64,000 bases of DNA from an uncultured Acidobacteriaceae bacterium (GTDB lineage Bacteria > Acidobacteriota > Terriglobia > Terriglobales > Acidobacteriaceae). Location of the stretch: assembly GCA_937879855.1 (NCBI GenBank), contig CALFMO010000043.1, positions 186,001 to 250,000 on the forward strand, read 5' to 3'. The position numbers and the translations under genes are program-made. The notes beneath the pieces are model-generated. The model worked only from the letters and a program-made list of their open reading frames with translations, was not told the DNA's origin and ran no database searches. Shown here piece after piece: positions 42,289-50,544 of this stretch (positions are counted from its first letter, which is position 1; each line of letters opens with the position of its first letter).

Positions 42289-43284
42289 ATGCACCTGAGG
42301 AAACTTAGTTTGCTCGCGCTAGGCGCAACGCTCGCAGCTTCAGGAGCGGTGGGAACGCTCAACGTAAAAATTCAGGAATACGATGTGCCGACGCCGAAAT
42401 CGCGGCCGCACGATCCCGCACTCGCCCCCGACGGCTCGCTTTGGTACACGGGGCAAGGGGCCAACAAGCTCGGCCGCCTCGATCCGAAGACTGGAGAATT
42501 CAAGGAATATCCGCTGAAGACTCCGAATTCGGGGCCGCACGGGTTGACCGCCGATAGAGACGGGAACATCTGGTTTACCGCAATTTCCGGCGGCTACGTG
42601 GGCAAGTTGAATCCAAAGACGGGCGAGATCACCGAGTATCGCCCGGACAACGGCGCCGAGATCGATCCGCACACGCCGGTGTTCGATCATGATGGCATTC
42701 TGTGGTTCACCAATGAAGAGACGAACTACATCGGGCGCCTCGATCCGAAGTCAGGGAAGATGACTTTGACCAAGGTGCCGACTGCGCACGCTGTGCCTTA
42801 CGGCATCGTGATTTTGCAGAACAATACGCCCTTGTTTTGCGAGTTCGGCTCCAACAAGCTGGCTAGCATCGATCCGCACACGCTTAAAATCACCGAATAT
42901 AAGTTACCGGCTGCAGGAGCGCATCCGCGGCGAATCGCGCTCGCGCCCGACGGCACGATTTATTACACCGACTACGCGCGCGGTTATCTGGGACACTTCG
43001 ATCCCTCGACGGGAAAGCTGCTGAAGGAATGGATGTCGCCGGGAGGCGCCGGATCCAACCCCTACGGAATCGCGGTGATGAACGATGGCGAGGTTTGGTA
43101 TAGCGAGTCGGGCGTGAACCCGAACACGCTGGTTCAGTTCGATCCTAAGACGGAGAAGTTCAGCACGAAGACGATTCCATCGGGAGGCGGCGTGGTTCGT
43201 AACATGGTGGCTACGCCTGATCAGCGGCTGTATCTTGCTTGCAGCGGGGTAAATAAAGTCGCGGTTGTGACCTTAAACAAATAG
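42289..43284 (+). CDS. Vgb-family (virginiamycin B lyase-like) secreted beta-propeller
   Basis: A 331-residue protein with a signal peptide (LSLLALGATLAASGAV). About six to seven propeller repeats follow, with the phrases DGSLWYTGQGANKLGRLDPK, DGNIWFTA, DGILWFTNE and DGTIYYTD. That is the pattern of the virginiamycin B lyase/SMP-30-like propeller. Since the protein is predicted to be exported, antibiotic inactivation is not assured; such paralogues are common and often of unknown role. AAAGGAG upstream of the ATG at 42289 fixes the start. Confidence 0.82.
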   Translation: MHLRKLSLLALGATLAASGAVGTLNVKIQEYDVPTPKSRPHDPALAPDGSLWYTGQGANKLGRLDPKTGEFKEYPLKTPNSGPHGLTADRDGNIWFTAISGGYVGKLNPKTGEITEYRPDNGAEIDPHTPVFDHDGILWFTNEETNYIGRLDPKSGKMTLTKVPTAHAVPYGIVILQNNTPLFCEFGSNKLASIDPHTLKITEYKLPAAGAHPRRIALAPDGTIYYTDYARGYLGHFDPSTGKLLKEWMSPGGAGSNPYGIAVMNDGEVWYSESGVNPNTLVQFDPKTEKFSTKTIPSGGGVVRNMVATPDQRLYLACSGVNKVAVVTLNK

Positions 43285-43335
43285 CGAATCGCGGAATGTC
43301 GCCTAGGTTTGGGACTTTTCCCGAACGTGCGTTCT

Positions 43336-44151
43336 CTACAGGCGCTGTCTTCGGCTGAAGTCCACATGTATCACTTGCGCGGCGGTTGGATACTGCTTGC
43401 GCGGCTTATCCGCCGCTGGCGGCTTCGCAGGTTGTCGTCCGCCAAACCACTCCTGGTACCAGCGCTGGGCAGTAAGTTTGTTCAACCAGATTATCGGGTC
43501 GTACCGGCTGTAGTCCTCGCCGTTGGGCCCGACCCTGGGAAAGAACACGTGGATCGGCTGCTCATAAAGACCGGTAAACTGCGCCTCGCCTCCATGCTGC
43601 ACCATCGGAGTATCCATCCTCGTGTTAAGCGTTCTCTGGATTTCCGGGAAGCGCGGATTGTAGTTGTGCGGCACACCATCGAGGAAGCTTTCGATGATCT
43701 CATTGACTCGGGGATTTTCCGCATCGATGATGTCCAGGAGATCGTAATCGGCGTGGATGTATTTGCCGAAGCGCTTTGCGCAAAAATAATGGACAGAGTT
43801 TGGGTCGATATCTACCGAATAACCGTCTCTTCCCTTTCCGTTCCGGCGGTAATCTTGATCCAGGTGGGCCGTGCGGAAGTCGTCCCAATATTTCCTCGCA
43901 TCGTCTGGATTTTTGAACTTGTCACAATGTGTGTATGGATCGGCGACTAAACCGGCAATCTGATAGCGGGCGTCGGGATCGAAGTTAGCCGTCTTGGCCT
44001 TACACGAGATCGGCTTAGGAATGTAATGATCGTTTCCCCGGTTCTTCTCGTCCGCCCATTTCAGAGACGCAGGGTTAGTAAGGCGCGCCAACAACCAAAC
44101 ATTCTTCTCGCGCGCCACCTGCTTGAAAACTTCCCGATCTTTTTGCCTCAT
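43336..44151 (-). CDS. Uncharacterised protein downstream of kdpC
   Basis: A 271-residue protein with no signal peptide and no membrane segment. Conserved-looking blocks are KNVWLLARLTNPASLKWADE, PKPISCKAKTANFDPDARYQ, VNEIIESFLDGVPHNYNPRF and TPMVQHGGEAQFTGLYEQPI. I do not recognise a family; the first two blocks faintly recall a helper domain of calmodulin-activated cyclase toxins, but key residues are not there. GGGGG lies five bases upstream of the ATG. About 140 bases separate it from kdpC on the same strand. Confidence 0.55.
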   Translation of the reverse strand: MRQKDREVFKQVAREKNVWLLARLTNPASLKWADEKNRGNDHYIPKPISCKAKTANFDPDARYQIAGLVADPYTHCDKFKNPDDARKYWDDFRTAHLDQDYRRNGKGRDGYSVDIDPNSVHYFCAKRFGKYIHADYDLLDIIDAENPRVNEIIESFLDGVPHNYNPRFPEIQRTLNTRMDTPMVQHGGEAQFTGLYEQPIHVFFPRVGPNGEDYSRYDPIIWLNKLTAQRWYQEWFGGRQPAKPPAADKPRKQYPTAAQVIHVDFSRRQRL

Positions 44152-44289
44152 AGCAGCCCCCAGACTTGGCGAATAGTCTACCCTGAAAATATGTTTCTCG
44201 GGATTGAAAAGAGGGCAACTTCTCGGAGCACGGAAGCTCGAGGGTTAGCGTCCCCCGAGCAGATGATCGTGGTGACGAGCGTACTTCAA

Positions 44290-44865
44290 TCAGTGGGGCA
44301 TTCCAGCCAACTCGTCCAGGGCCAGATTCAGTTCCAGGACATTCACGCGCGGCTCACCAAGAAGACCGAAATCTCGCTGGTAGGTATACTTCGCGACCAA
44401 GTCGCGGATTGCAGATTCGGACACGGCTCGCTCCCGAGCGATGCGCGGGATCTGAAACTCCGCGGCTGCAGGAGAAATCTCCGGATCCAGGCCCGAGGCA
44501 GAAGTGGTGACGAGATCGACTGGAATCGGTTGATCGGGATTTTCCTGGTGGAGAGTGCCTGCATCCGTGCGGATGCGGTCGATTAATTTCTGGTTGGTGG
44601 GAGCGTAGTTCGTACCGCCAGAGTTGGCGGCGTCGTATCCGTTGCCAGCGGCAGAAAGGCGAGAATGAAAGTACTTCGCAGAGGTAAACGGCTGGCCGAT
44701 GATGCGCGAACCAATGGCCTCGTCGTTGCGATAGCGTATTTGGCCATTAGCCTTGTCCTTGAACAGAACCTGCGCCACTGCAGTAATCACCAGCGGATAA
44801 ATCGCTCCCAGCAGGATCGTGGTGGCGATGGTCATCAGAAATGCGGTAATCAGATGCTTCTTCAT
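44290..44865 (-). CDS. kdpC: Potassium-transporting ATPase subunit C
   Basis: A 191-residue subunit of the KdpFABC high-affinity potassium pump, with one N-terminal transmembrane segment (LITAFLMTIATTILLGAIYPLVIT) and a periplasmic domain. Family landmarks: GSRIIGQPFTSAKYFHSRLSA, NYAPTNQKLIDRI, ASGLDPEISPAAAEFQIPRI and VNVLELNLALDEL. It stabilises the KdpA-KdpB complex. It follows kdpB by eight bases. Confidence 0.96.
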   Translation of the reverse strand: MKKHLITAFLMTIATTILLGAIYPLVITAVAQVLFKDKANGQIRYRNDEAIGSRIIGQPFTSAKYFHSRLSAAGNGYDAANSGGTNYAPTNQKLIDRIRTDAGTLHQENPDQPIPVDLVTTSASGLDPEISPAAAEFQIPRIARERAVSESAIRDLVAKYTYQRDFGLLGEPRVNVLELNLALDELAGMPH

Positions 44866-44873
44866 AGAACTCC

Positions 44874-46901
44874 TCAGGCCAGATGCACAGCCGTAATCAG
44901 CATATCGATGAGTTTGATGCCCACGAAGGGCGCGATCAATCCTCCTACTCCATAGATAAATAAATTGCGGCGAAGCAGGGCTTCGGCATTCATAGCGCGA
45001 TATTTCACGCCTCGTAGCGCCAGCGGAATCAGCGCGATGATAATCAGCGCGTTGAAGATGACCGCCGACAAGACCGCCGACTGCGGCGTTTTGAGATGCA
45101 TGATGTTCAGCGCGTTGAGCACCGGAAAGGTCACAGCGAACATCGCGGGAATGATGGCGAAATATTTGGCCACGTCGTTGGCGATGGAAAACGTGGTGAG
45201 AGCGCCGCGCGTCATGAGTAACTGCTTGCCGATTTCCACTACCTCGATCAGCTTGGTGGGATTGGAATCCAGATCAACCATGTTGCCCGCTTCTTTGGCA
45301 GCCTGCGTGCCCGTGTTCATGGCGACGCCTACGTCGGCCTGCGCCAGCGCTGGAGCATCGTTAGTACCGTCGCCGGTCATGGCAACGAGTTTGCCCCCGG
45401 CCTGCTCGTTGCGGATGAGCTTCAACTTGTCTTCGGGAGTAGCTTGCGCGAGAAAGTCGTCAACGCCGGCCTCGCGCGCAATGGCGGCCGCGGTCAGTGG
45501 ATTGTCACCGGTGATCATCACCGTGCGAATTCCCATGGCGCGCAACTGCGCGAAGCGGTCGCGAATGCCACCCTTGACCACATCCTTGAGGTGAATCACG
45601 CCCATAGCGCGGCGATTCTCTGAGACCACCAGCGGCGTTCCACCAGAAGACGCGATCCGTTCCACGGAAGCCCGTACTTCCTGGGGCATGGCGCCATTAT
45701 TCTGTTCAAGATAATGCGCGATGGATTCGGCAGCGCCTTTGCGGACCTGACGGCCATCCAGATTGACTCCAGACATGCGAGTCTGTGCCGTGAAGGGGAT
45801 GAATTCTGCTTCGTGGGTGGCAAACTCGCGGCCGCGAAGTTTGTACTTTTCTTTGGCGAGCACAACGATGGAGCGGCCTTCCGGAGTTTCGTCGGCCAAC
45901 GAAGAGAGTTGCGCGGCATCGGCCATCTCAGCCTCGCTCACTCCGGGAGCTGGCAGAAACTCCGTAGCTTGCCGGTTGCCGAAAGTGATCGTGCCCGTCT
46001 TGTCGAGAAGCAGCGTGTTCACATCTCCCGCCGCCTCCACCGCGCGTCCCGACATAGCGAGCACATTGTGTTGGACCAGTCGGTCCATACCAGCGATACC
46101 GATAGCCGACAGCAGGCCGCCGATCGTGGTGGGAATCAGGCAAACCAGCAGAGATACAAGGACGAAGACGGTCTGTGGCGATCCTGAATAAATCGCAAAC
46201 GGCTGCAACGTGACCACTGCGAGCAAGAAAATAATCGTGAGCCCAGCCAGCAGAATGTTGAGAGCGATTTCGTTGGGCGTCTTTTGGCGGGCCGCTCCTT
46301 CCACCAGCGCGATCATGCGATCGAGAAAAGTCTCGCCCGGGTTGGACGTGATCTTGACGGTGATGTGGTCGCTCAGGACGCGAGTGCCGCCAGTAACGGC
46401 CGACCGATCTCCGCCGGCTTCGCGAATTACTGGCGCAGACTCGCCGGTGATAGCGGATTCGTCGACGGATGCTACGCCGTCGATAATCTCTCCGTCACCG
46501 GGAATAAGTTCTCCGGCAGAAACGGAGACCAGATCTCCGGCGCGCAGCTTCGCACTGGGAATTTCTTCGATCTTGCCATTGGAGATCATGCGCTTCGCGA
46601 TCGTTTCCGATCGGGCCCGCCGCAACGTTTCCGCCTTCGCCTTGCCGCGGCCTTCTGCCATGGCTTCGGCGAAATTGGCAAACAACACCGTGAACCACAA
46701 CCACAGCGTGATCTGCAGGTTGAAGCCGAAGTCCTCTTGCGGATGCAGAATCAAAAGCACCGTCGTGATCACACTGCCAATTTCGACCACGAACATGACG
46801 GGATTCCCCATCATATTGCGCGGGTTCAGCTTCAGCAGCGAACTCCAGGCGGCGCTGCGAACGAGCTTTACATCCCAAACGGATTTGCGATGACTGGCCA
46901 T
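44874..46901 (-). CDS. kdpB: Potassium-transporting ATPase subunit B
   Basis: The P-type ATPase subunit (675 residues) that hydrolyses ATP for potassium uptake. It contains the phosphorylation motif LLLDKTGTITFGN, the actuator-domain TGESAPV, the nucleotide-binding region GKLVAMTGDGTNDAPALAQADVG and the expected membrane helices. Length is normal (about 680). It is separated from kdpA by six bases. Confidence 0.98.
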   Translation of the reverse strand: MASHRKSVWDVKLVRSAAWSSLLKLNPRNMMGNPVMFVVEIGSVITTVLLILHPQEDFGFNLQITLWLWFTVLFANFAEAMAEGRGKAKAETLRRARSETIAKRMISNGKIEEIPSAKLRAGDLVSVSAGELIPGDGEIIDGVASVDESAITGESAPVIREAGGDRSAVTGGTRVLSDHITVKITSNPGETFLDRMIALVEGAARQKTPNEIALNILLAGLTIIFLLAVVTLQPFAIYSGSPQTVFVLVSLLVCLIPTTIGGLLSAIGIAGMDRLVQHNVLAMSGRAVEAAGDVNTLLLDKTGTITFGNRQATEFLPAPGVSEAEMADAAQLSSLADETPEGRSIVVLAKEKYKLRGREFATHEAEFIPFTAQTRMSGVNLDGRQVRKGAAESIAHYLEQNNGAMPQEVRASVERIASSGGTPLVVSENRRAMGVIHLKDVVKGGIRDRFAQLRAMGIRTVMITGDNPLTAAAIAREAGVDDFLAQATPEDKLKLIRNEQAGGKLVAMTGDGTNDAPALAQADVGVAMNTGTQAAKEAGNMVDLDSNPTKLIEVVEIGKQLLMTRGALTTFSIANDVAKYFAIIPAMFAVTFPVLNALNIMHLKTPQSAVLSAVIFNALIIIALIPLALRGVKYRAMNAEALLRRNLFIYGVGGLIAPFVGIKLIDMLITAVHLA

Positions 46902-46907
46902 AGGTTT

Positions 46908-48710
46908 TTAGAAAGTCTTTCCAATCTGCATCAGAAGGTGTTCAAGAATCGGCCCCAGGCTAAGAGCAGGAAAGAACGTGAGTGCGCCTAGAATCAGAAT
47001 GACGCTGATCAGTAGCAACGTGAACAGCGGCGTTGTGACTGGAAACGTACCCAGCGACGGCGGCACATATTTTTTCTGTGCAAGATTGCCGGCGATAGCC
47101 AGCATTGGAATGATCATGAAAAAGCGGCCCACCAGCGTAGTGATTCCTGTCGCACCGTCGTACCAGGGCGTGTTGACCGTGAGTCCTGCGAAGGCGGAAC
47201 CGTTGTTTCCAGCCGAGGATGTAAAGGCGTACAGAATCTGGCTGAGGCCGTGCGGACCGGGATTGGAAATGCCTGCGGTTCCGAAGCCCTTGACCACAGA
47301 GATTCCAGTTAGCGTGAGAATGATCAGCGGAAAAACCAGCGAGACCAGCATGGCCATCTTGACGTCGTAGGCTTCGATCTTTTTGCCCAAGTATTCCGGC
47401 GTGCGGCCGACCATGAGGCCAGCGATAAACACGGCAAGCACGATGTAGACCAGAATGCCGTACATGCCCGAGCCGACTCCGCCAAAAATAACTTCGCTCA
47501 GCATGATGTTGACGAGCGGCACCATTCCACCCAGCGGCGTGAAGGAATCATGCCAGCCGTTAATTGCGCCGCAACTCGCATCGGTGGTCACCGTGGCAAA
47601 CAAAGCGGAGTTGGCGATTCCGAAACGCGTCTCCTTGCCTTCCATATTGCCGCCCGGTTGAGCGATCGAGGCGTGTTGAGCGATAGTCGGGGGATAGAGC
47701 GGATTGCCTTTCGCCTCGGCCCAGTACGCAACCGTTACGCCAGCGAGAAAGAGAAGCGCCATTGCAGACCATACAGCCCATCCATGCGCGGCAGATCCAG
47801 TCATGCGTCCGAGCGTGTAGGTGAGTCCGGAGCCGATGGCGAAGATGCAAAACAGTTCAAAAAGATTTGTGATCGGCGTGGGGTTCTCAAACGGGTGTGC
47901 ACTATTCGCATTGAAGAATCCGCCTCCATTCGTGCCCCATTCCTTGATGATTTCCTGAGAAGCCACTGGACCCTGCGCTATGGTTTGCGTGGTGACAGTG
48001 TCCATCACAGGTTTGCCGCTGGCATCGACAACGGGTTTGCCATCACTGCCGACCCGTTGCACCTGTTGCGATTCGACCAACTTCACGGTGTCGTAAGGCT
48101 TAAGGTTCTGTACTACTCCCTGCGAAACCAGAAATAGGGATCCCACAATGCAAAATGGCAGCAGCACCCACAAGCAACACCGCACGAAGTCGACCCAGAA
48201 ATTTCCCAGGGTATTCATCTGCCGGCGGGCGATGCCGCGAATGAAAGCTATCGCTAACACGATTCCGGTCGCCGCCGAGGCGAAATTGTGAAACGCGAGA
48301 CCAGCCATTTGCGTGAAGTAGCTCATAGTGGTCTCGCCGGAATAGGCCTGCCAGTTAGTATTGGTGGTGAACGACGCAGCAGTGTTGAAAGCCAGGTGCT
48401 CAGGCGCCACTGCGCCAAGATGCTGCGGATTGAAGGGCAACACACCTTGTATGCGCTGGATCAGATAGAGGACGAGCATCGACACCGCGCTGAACAGCAG
48501 CATGGTGATCGCGTACTCAGTCCAACGCATCTCGTGCGCCTCATCCACGCCAGTCACGCGATAAAGCAATCGCTCGATGGGCCGCAGGACCGGATCGAGG
48601 AAAGTACGCTCGCGATTGAAGACGCGCGTCATGAAAACGCCGAGCGGCTTCGTGACCAGAAAGATCAATCCCAAAAATACGACGATTTGCAGCCAGCCGT
48701 TGATCGTCAT
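46908..48710 (-). CDS. kdpA: Potassium-transporting ATPase subunit A
   Basis: The potassium-selective channel-like subunit (600 residues, about ten membrane helices) of KdpFABC. Selectivity-filter-like repeats are TNTNWQAYSGE, EWGTNGGGFFNANSAHPFEN and FTSSAGNNGSAFAGLTVNTP. Normal length. Starts 16 bases after the kdpF stop and is followed by kdpB. Confidence 0.98.
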   Translation of the reverse strand: MTINGWLQIVVFLGLIFLVTKPLGVFMTRVFNRERTFLDPVLRPIERLLYRVTGVDEAHEMRWTEYAITMLLFSAVSMLVLYLIQRIQGVLPFNPQHLGAVAPEHLAFNTAASFTTNTNWQAYSGETTMSYFTQMAGLAFHNFASAATGIVLAIAFIRGIARRQMNTLGNFWVDFVRCCLWVLLPFCIVGSLFLVSQGVVQNLKPYDTVKLVESQQVQRVGSDGKPVVDASGKPVMDTVTTQTIAQGPVASQEIIKEWGTNGGGFFNANSAHPFENPTPITNLFELFCIFAIGSGLTYTLGRMTGSAAHGWAVWSAMALLFLAGVTVAYWAEAKGNPLYPPTIAQHASIAQPGGNMEGKETRFGIANSALFATVTTDASCGAINGWHDSFTPLGGMVPLVNIMLSEVIFGGVGSGMYGILVYIVLAVFIAGLMVGRTPEYLGKKIEAYDVKMAMLVSLVFPLIILTLTGISVVKGFGTAGISNPGPHGLSQILYAFTSSAGNNGSAFAGLTVNTPWYDGATGITTLVGRFFMIIPMLAIAGNLAQKKYVPPSLGTFPVTTPLFTLLLISVILILGALTFFPALSLGPILEHLLMQIGKTF

Positions 48711-48726
48711 TTCAGAACTTCTCCAT

Positions 48727-48816
48727 TCAGAACTTCTCCGGACGCAGCAGCGCGTAGAACAGGTACACAGTCACTAGCGCGCTGATAATGAGCATGATGA
48801 GAGACTGTATGTCCAT
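48727..48816 (-). CDS. kdpF: KdpF small membrane subunit
   Basis: A 29-residue single-helix peptide (MDIQSLIMLIISALVTVYLF, then YALLRPEKF), the stabilising KdpF subunit. It ends with the family's typical RPEKF. AGGAGGA lies seven bases upstream of its ATG; that site overlaps the stop codon of the preceding 28-residue gene. Confidence 0.9.
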   Translation of the reverse strand: MDIQSLIMLIISALVTVYLFYALLRPEKF

Positions 48817-48825
48817 GACATCCTC

Positions 48826-48912
48826 CTACTTCATGCGATCGCAAAAACGCACATACGCAATCGAAGCGGCGAAAAATGCGATCGTGACAGCGATCCAAAG
48901 AACGTCCTGCAT
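48826..48912 (-). CDS. 28-residue membrane peptide upstream of kdpF
   Basis: MQDVLWIAVTIAFFAASIAY followed by VRFCDRMK, a single transmembrane helix with a short basic end. The stop codon TAG lies within the kdpF ribosome-binding site, so the two are translationally linked. GAGGAG stands seven bases before the ATG. A second KdpF-like helper or regulator is possible. I know of no established role. Confidence 0.65.
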   Translation of the reverse strand: MQDVLWIAVTIAFFAASIAYVRFCDRMK

Positions 48913-48955
48913 GGTTAATCTCCTCGACCGATTTCGTTAAGTTGCGCCGCTAGCA

Positions 48956-49174
48956 TCAAAGCGCTATTCGCTCTCTGCCTCTGTCTGGGACGCTTCGGGC
49001 TTGAGCGAAAGACTTCATTTCTATAAGTTCGCCAGGCTGCCGGACTGGGTTAAATCTCGCAAAGTGAATCACTGTGTGAGACGGCTCGCTTCTTGCCTCT
49101 TTCACCAGAGCTAGCAGGACGCGCAATAAAAATGTGACCGCTCCGACACACAGTATTGCGAGCGCAACTTTCAT
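48956..49174 (-). CDS. Small membrane protein at the start of the kdp operon
   Basis: A 72-residue protein: one transmembrane segment (MKVALAILCVGAVTFLLRVL), then a hydrophilic basic tail (LALVKEARSEPSHTVIHFAR). GGTGAAG precedes the ATG at 49172-49174. It is in line with the operon and lies just after the TTCGTA boxes (49252-49268), so it may be the first gene of kdp. No family recognised. Confidence 0.5.
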   Translation of the reverse strand: MKVALAILCVGAVTFLLRVLLALVKEARSEPSHTVIHFARFNPVRQPGELIEMKSFAQARSVPDRGRERIAL

Positions 49175-49251
49175 AACTTCACCGGCACACCTGCCACTCG
49201 AGACTCGCAAAGCCTATTGGACAACCCCGCGCGTAAAAAGGGGGTCAAGAC

Positions 49252-49268
49252 TTCATAAAGAATTCGTA
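49252..49268. promoter_or_regulatory. Tandem TTCGTA boxes, candidate KdpE site (kdp structural genes)
   Basis: TTCATA (49252-49257) and TTCGTA (49263-49268) lie 11 bases apart, the spacing of direct OmpR/KdpE-family half-sites. The downstream minus strand has CTTTTTACGCGCGGGG (49225-49240), similar to the pyrimidine-rich Kdp control region in enterobacteria. The kdp structural genes begin about 80 bases later. Confidence 0.5.
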
Positions 49269-49327
49269 AAGGAAGTCATGCGACTCTTTTCGCAGTCCAA
49301 CGGAAAAACCGCGCTTAGCCCGATTAT

Positions 49328-49585
49328 TCAGGAACCCCACTCCGCTTTGCCGGGTTCCGCGTAATATTTTCGGCTCTGCTTGCATTCCACGGGCGTTGTC
49401 GCCAACTCGATAAGCGCCAAACGAGCTGCTGCGACCATCAATTTGCGTTCGCTTTGCGAAGCTCGGTCCCAGGAAAAAGATTCTTCCCGGTTGCCGTGAC
49501 CGCTGCCGTCGGGCGACAAGGCTGCGTGATAGTGATAGAAAACCTTTGCCAGTTGTTCTGCAGACACATCTTGAATCGTCGACAT
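49328..49585 (-). CDS. Hypothetical protein in the kdp region
   Basis: An 85-residue protein (MSTIQDVSAEQLAKVFYHYH, then AALSPDGSGHGNREESFSWD). The end of its helical part (RKLMVAAARLALIELATTPV) is amphipathic. AAAGG lies 14 bases upstream of the ATG, and the preceding 38-residue frame ends (TAA) just before the start, suggesting coupling. Function unknown. Confidence 0.5.
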   Translation of the reverse strand: MSTIQDVSAEQLAKVFYHYHAALSPDGSGHGNREESFSWDRASQSERKLMVAAARLALIELATTPVECKQSRKYYAEPGKAEWGS

Positions 49586-49592
49586 ACGTTCA

Positions 49593-49709
49593 TTAGCCTT
49601 TCTGCGGTTCGGCGAATTGCTTCAGTGGAAGGTGATCGGTCGGGTAAGTGGAGGCTGCGCCTTCCCGCTTCCACAGTCCGATCAAGAATCCCAATATCAA
49701 TAGAAACAT
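49593..49709 (-). CDS. 38-residue membrane peptide near kdpE, tentative
   Basis: MFLLILGFLIGLWKREGAAS plus YPTDHLPLKQFAEPQKG: a hydrophobic start then polar tail. The stop TAA lies eight bases from the next gene's start (49585), and the frame lies directly downstream of the second TTCGTA box pair (49793-49809). There is no clear ribosome-binding site, so this is weak. Confidence 0.3.
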   Translation of the reverse strand: MFLLILGFLIGLWKREGAASTYPTDHLPLKQFAEPQKG

Positions 49710-49792
49710 GGTTCATTCGCGGGCAGGACGAGTGCTAGTCCTTTCCGCTCTGAAGGATTTGATGATAAGGGGCGTAAAGATTGAATAAGTAG

Positions 49793-49809
49793 TTCGTAGA
49801 TTGTTCGTA
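49793..49809. promoter_or_regulatory. Tandem TTCGTA boxes, second candidate KdpE site
   Basis: TTCGTA at 49793-49798 and 49804-49809, again with 11-base spacing. On the minus strand the region continues TCTTTACGCCCCTTATC (49764-49780), resembling the site before the kdp structural genes. It lies between the kdpE stop (49852) and the small upstream genes of kdp. Confidence 0.5.
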
Positions 49810-49851
49810 AGAAGGTCGGCTCGGCTATTTTGGTATGCGCCGGCGAATGCC

Positions 49852-50544
49852 TCATTCCCCGGGCTCAAAGCGATAGCCGACCCAGGGTTCGGTGACGATG
49901 TAGCGGTGCGAAGAGGCGTCAGGCTCAAGTTTCTTGCGCAACTGTCCCACGAACACGCGGAGATATTCCACCTGCTCGGTGCTCTGCCCGCCCCAAATTG
50001 CGCCCAGCAAAGTGCGGTGATTGACGACCTTGCCCGGACGGCGCGCCAGGAAGACGAGCAGATCGAATTCTTTCGGAGTGAGACGCACCTCGTTGTTGCG
50101 GACGGTGACTTTGTGAGCAGCGGTGTCGATGCGAAAATCTCCGATCTGGATTACCGGGTCTGCTTCGCTCTCCGTCGGAACGCGGCGCAGATTCGCCCGC
50201 ACCCGCGCCAGCAGCTCGTTCATGCCGAACGGCTTGGTAACGTAGTCGTCGGCGCCGGCATCGAGGGCTTCCACTTTCTGCTGTTCCTTGTCGCGAACCG
50301 ACAGAACGAGAATGGGTACCTGAGAATTTGCGCGAACCGTGCGGCACAGTTGAATGCCATCGATCGATGGCATCGACAGATCGGTGATGATCAGGCTGGG
50401 CGACCAGTCCTTCATAATTTCCAGCGCCATCTCACCGCTGTTGGCGACGCGGATGTCATAGCCTTGCGCCGAAAGACTCGTGCGCAACACGCGTGTGATC
50501 TGCGCTTCGTCGTCCACTACCAGGATGTGCGGCCGGTCCGCCAT
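49852..50544 (-). CDS. kdpE: KdpE-family response regulator
   Basis: A 230-residue OmpR-class regulator. The receiver domain begins ILVVDDEAQITRVL and the phosphoacceptor is Asp55 (LIITDLSMPS). The DNA-binding winged helix ends with HRYIVTEPWVGYRFEPGE. Together with KdpD it activates kdpFABC when potassium or turgor is low. Its start overlaps the kdpD stop by one base (TGATG). Confidence 0.95.
   Translation of the reverse strand: MADRPHILVVDDEAQITRVLRTSLSAQGYDIRVANSGEMALEIMKDWSPSLIITDLSMPSIDGIQLCRTVRANSQVPILVLSVRDKEQQKVEALDAGADDYVTKPFGMNELLARVRANLRRVPTESEADPVIQIGDFRIDTAAHKVTVRNNEVRLTPKEFDLLVFLARRPGKVVNHRTLLGAIWGGQSTEQVEYLRVFVGQLRKKLEPDASSHRYIVTEPWVGYRFEPGE

Noticed and set aside
43309..43950. 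213-codon plus-strand frame opposite the protein after kdpC.
   Set aside because: Shadow frame; the minus-strand product has more natural composition and a ribosome-binding site.
47550..48137. 195-codon plus-strand frame opposite kdpA.
   Set aside because: Antisense shadow of a well-supported subunit gene.
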